This document shows positions 62,926 through 64,000 of a stretch of 64,000 nucleotides of DNA, one piece after another. Source of the DNA: Struthidea cinerea (Eukaryota > Chordata > Aves > Passeriformes > Corcoracidae). Under the pieces are notes generated by a model. The model was given only the letters and a program-made list of their open reading frames with translations. It was not told the DNA's origin and searched no databases. The first letter of the stretch is position 1, and every line of letters starts with the position of its first letter. The position numbers and the translations under genes were made by a program. The stretch spans positions 949,870 to 1,013,869 of the forward strand of contig VZTI01005243.1 of assembly GCA_013397865.1 (NCBI GenBank), in the 5' to 3' direction.

Positions 62926-63922
62926 GTGAGTTTAATGAACCTCACTTTGAGGAATTATCTCATGTTAATGTGGTGACATGCTTTGGGGATCAAAGGAAAC
63001 ACCTCTGCCTGGCACTGAATACTGTTGTGGAATCACCTACTAATGTATCACCATGCTGTGAAAGACAAGATAAATCCCTTTTTCATTATGAATCACACTG
63101 GGGCAAGAATGAAAGGCAGAGGAATAGCAATTAATCACCTAAAAGTATCTGAAGCAAGTGACCTAGTAGCCTACATTGCCTTTATTGGAATTTAGCTTGA
63201 AAATCATCACTCTTACAGGCTTAACTTCCACATGTATCAAACTTAGACATGGAAACACTAAAAAAACATTGCTTTACCTGGTTCAGAATGCCTAAAGTAG
63301 GTATTTGGTGTCCTTTTGTCCCATGAGAGCACCCCCTAAAAACATTAAACAGGTCCTTTGGTGTATTTGTAGAATCACTGCATTCAGTGCCTGCACTAGA
63401 AACACCCTTCCTCCTCTTGAGGCATATGAAGTTATCTTCTAAGAGCAAGCGCTTGACAAAAGAGCCAGCAGTAGCAGCACCCACTTTTTGCAGTTACCCT
63501 GAAATGAAAGATTTGAAAGACAGGCTCTTGTCAGTCTAAGGCATCAATTTCTATCTTTGGTGAAAAGGGTGGTCTAGGGCAGGAGTCAATCTCCACCTTT
63601 TTCTGCTAAGACCCTGTAGAGAGAGAAACAGATCTGAGGCCCAAGAGACAATGAATAACCAGGCAGTTTTCAGGAAAAGCTGTTCCACTGGAACATATGT
63701 TCTACAGTGGGCTTTTTCTATAATTCGGTGGATACAAGAAAAGGGCGATGAGTTATAACAGGTCAAATGCTGATCCCTGTTAGAGTAGTATAAAGATGTT
63801 ATGGAGCAACTGATCTTATAGACATGTGTTTCAGAAGAGAGCCCAGGTCTCTGGTTTAGTAGGTATTTTGGACCTATTTCATTGAAATGAACAGAAAATT
63901 AGCATCTCCCTAAGTTATTTTT
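62926..63922. other. AT-rich non-coding stretch
   Basis: No gene or repeat can be named. If 62791 begins a terminal exon, the start of this stretch would be its 3' UTR, but no AATAAA is found close after the TAA. Confidence 0.5.
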
Positions 63923-63986
63923 ATTTTAAATAATATTCAGTGCAGCGCAAGGTGATTTTAAGTAATATTCAGTACAGCATAATACA
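63923..63986. repeat. 32-bp imperfect tandem duplication
   Basis: The unit ATTTTAAATAATATTCAGTG and following bases at 63923 recurs 32 bases later at 63955 with a few substitutions. It lies at the right edge, so more copies could follow outside the window. Confidence 0.8.
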
Positions 63987-64000
63987 GTAGCCTAGGATTT

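Noticed and set aside
1..64000. CRISPR arrays, operons, bacterial-type promoters or phage genes
   Set aside because: Nothing of this kind is seen; composition and CR1 elements show vertebrate nuclear DNA.

Overview
This window looks like non-coding nuclear DNA from a bird. The best evidence is two clear 3' fragments of CR1 LINE retrotransposons of the avian type (about 47.05-47.69 kb on + and 57.00-57.60 kb on -), plus two much older CR1-like remnants at 38.6-40.6 kb. The background is AT-rich and CpG-poor, with sparse repeats, a few sharp CpG-rich patches, and no long conserved reading frame. I cannot name the species or a host gene. The span reads as intron or intergenic sequence, possibly containing scattered exons, and no protein family could be recognised in any open frame.

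Layout. Positions 1-280 are a CpG-rich, promoter-like patch cut by the window edge. From 0.3 to 10.5 kb the sequence is AT-rich and non-coding, with a 22-bp tandem duplication and weak MIR-like remnants. A second CpG-rich patch lies at 10.57-10.83 kb. Positions 12.70-12.89 kb hold a GGAA microsatellite followed by a 79-bp exact duplication around a single N, probably an assembly error. Positions 13.66-14.12 kb are a strong CpG island with GC boxes, a near-consensus CTCF motif and a 10-bp GC-rich minisatellite with a 60-bp higher-order repeat. A weaker GC-rich patch lies at 17.38-17.62 kb. A 205-bp sequence occurs twice, at 20.68 and 30.89 kb, in the same orientation and with one difference; the second copy is flanked by an 8-bp direct repeat. 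A 69-base gap sits in T/G-rich low-complexity sequence at 32.81 kb. Positions 38.6-40.6 kb carry old CR1 remnants. A diverged pair of related segments lies at 46.6 and 48.8 kb, on either side of the younger CR1. Positions 59.1-59.4 kb are unusually A/C-rich and G-poor. The most exon-like interval, with a strong acceptor and a strong donor, is 62791-62925.

No operon, CRISPR array, rRNA or tRNA gene is visible, and I see no multi-gene system here. The items most worth checking are the 205-bp duplicated element, the CTCF motif next to the minisatellite, and the exon-like intervals at 62.8 and 36.3 kb. All identifications are by eye; no searches were run.
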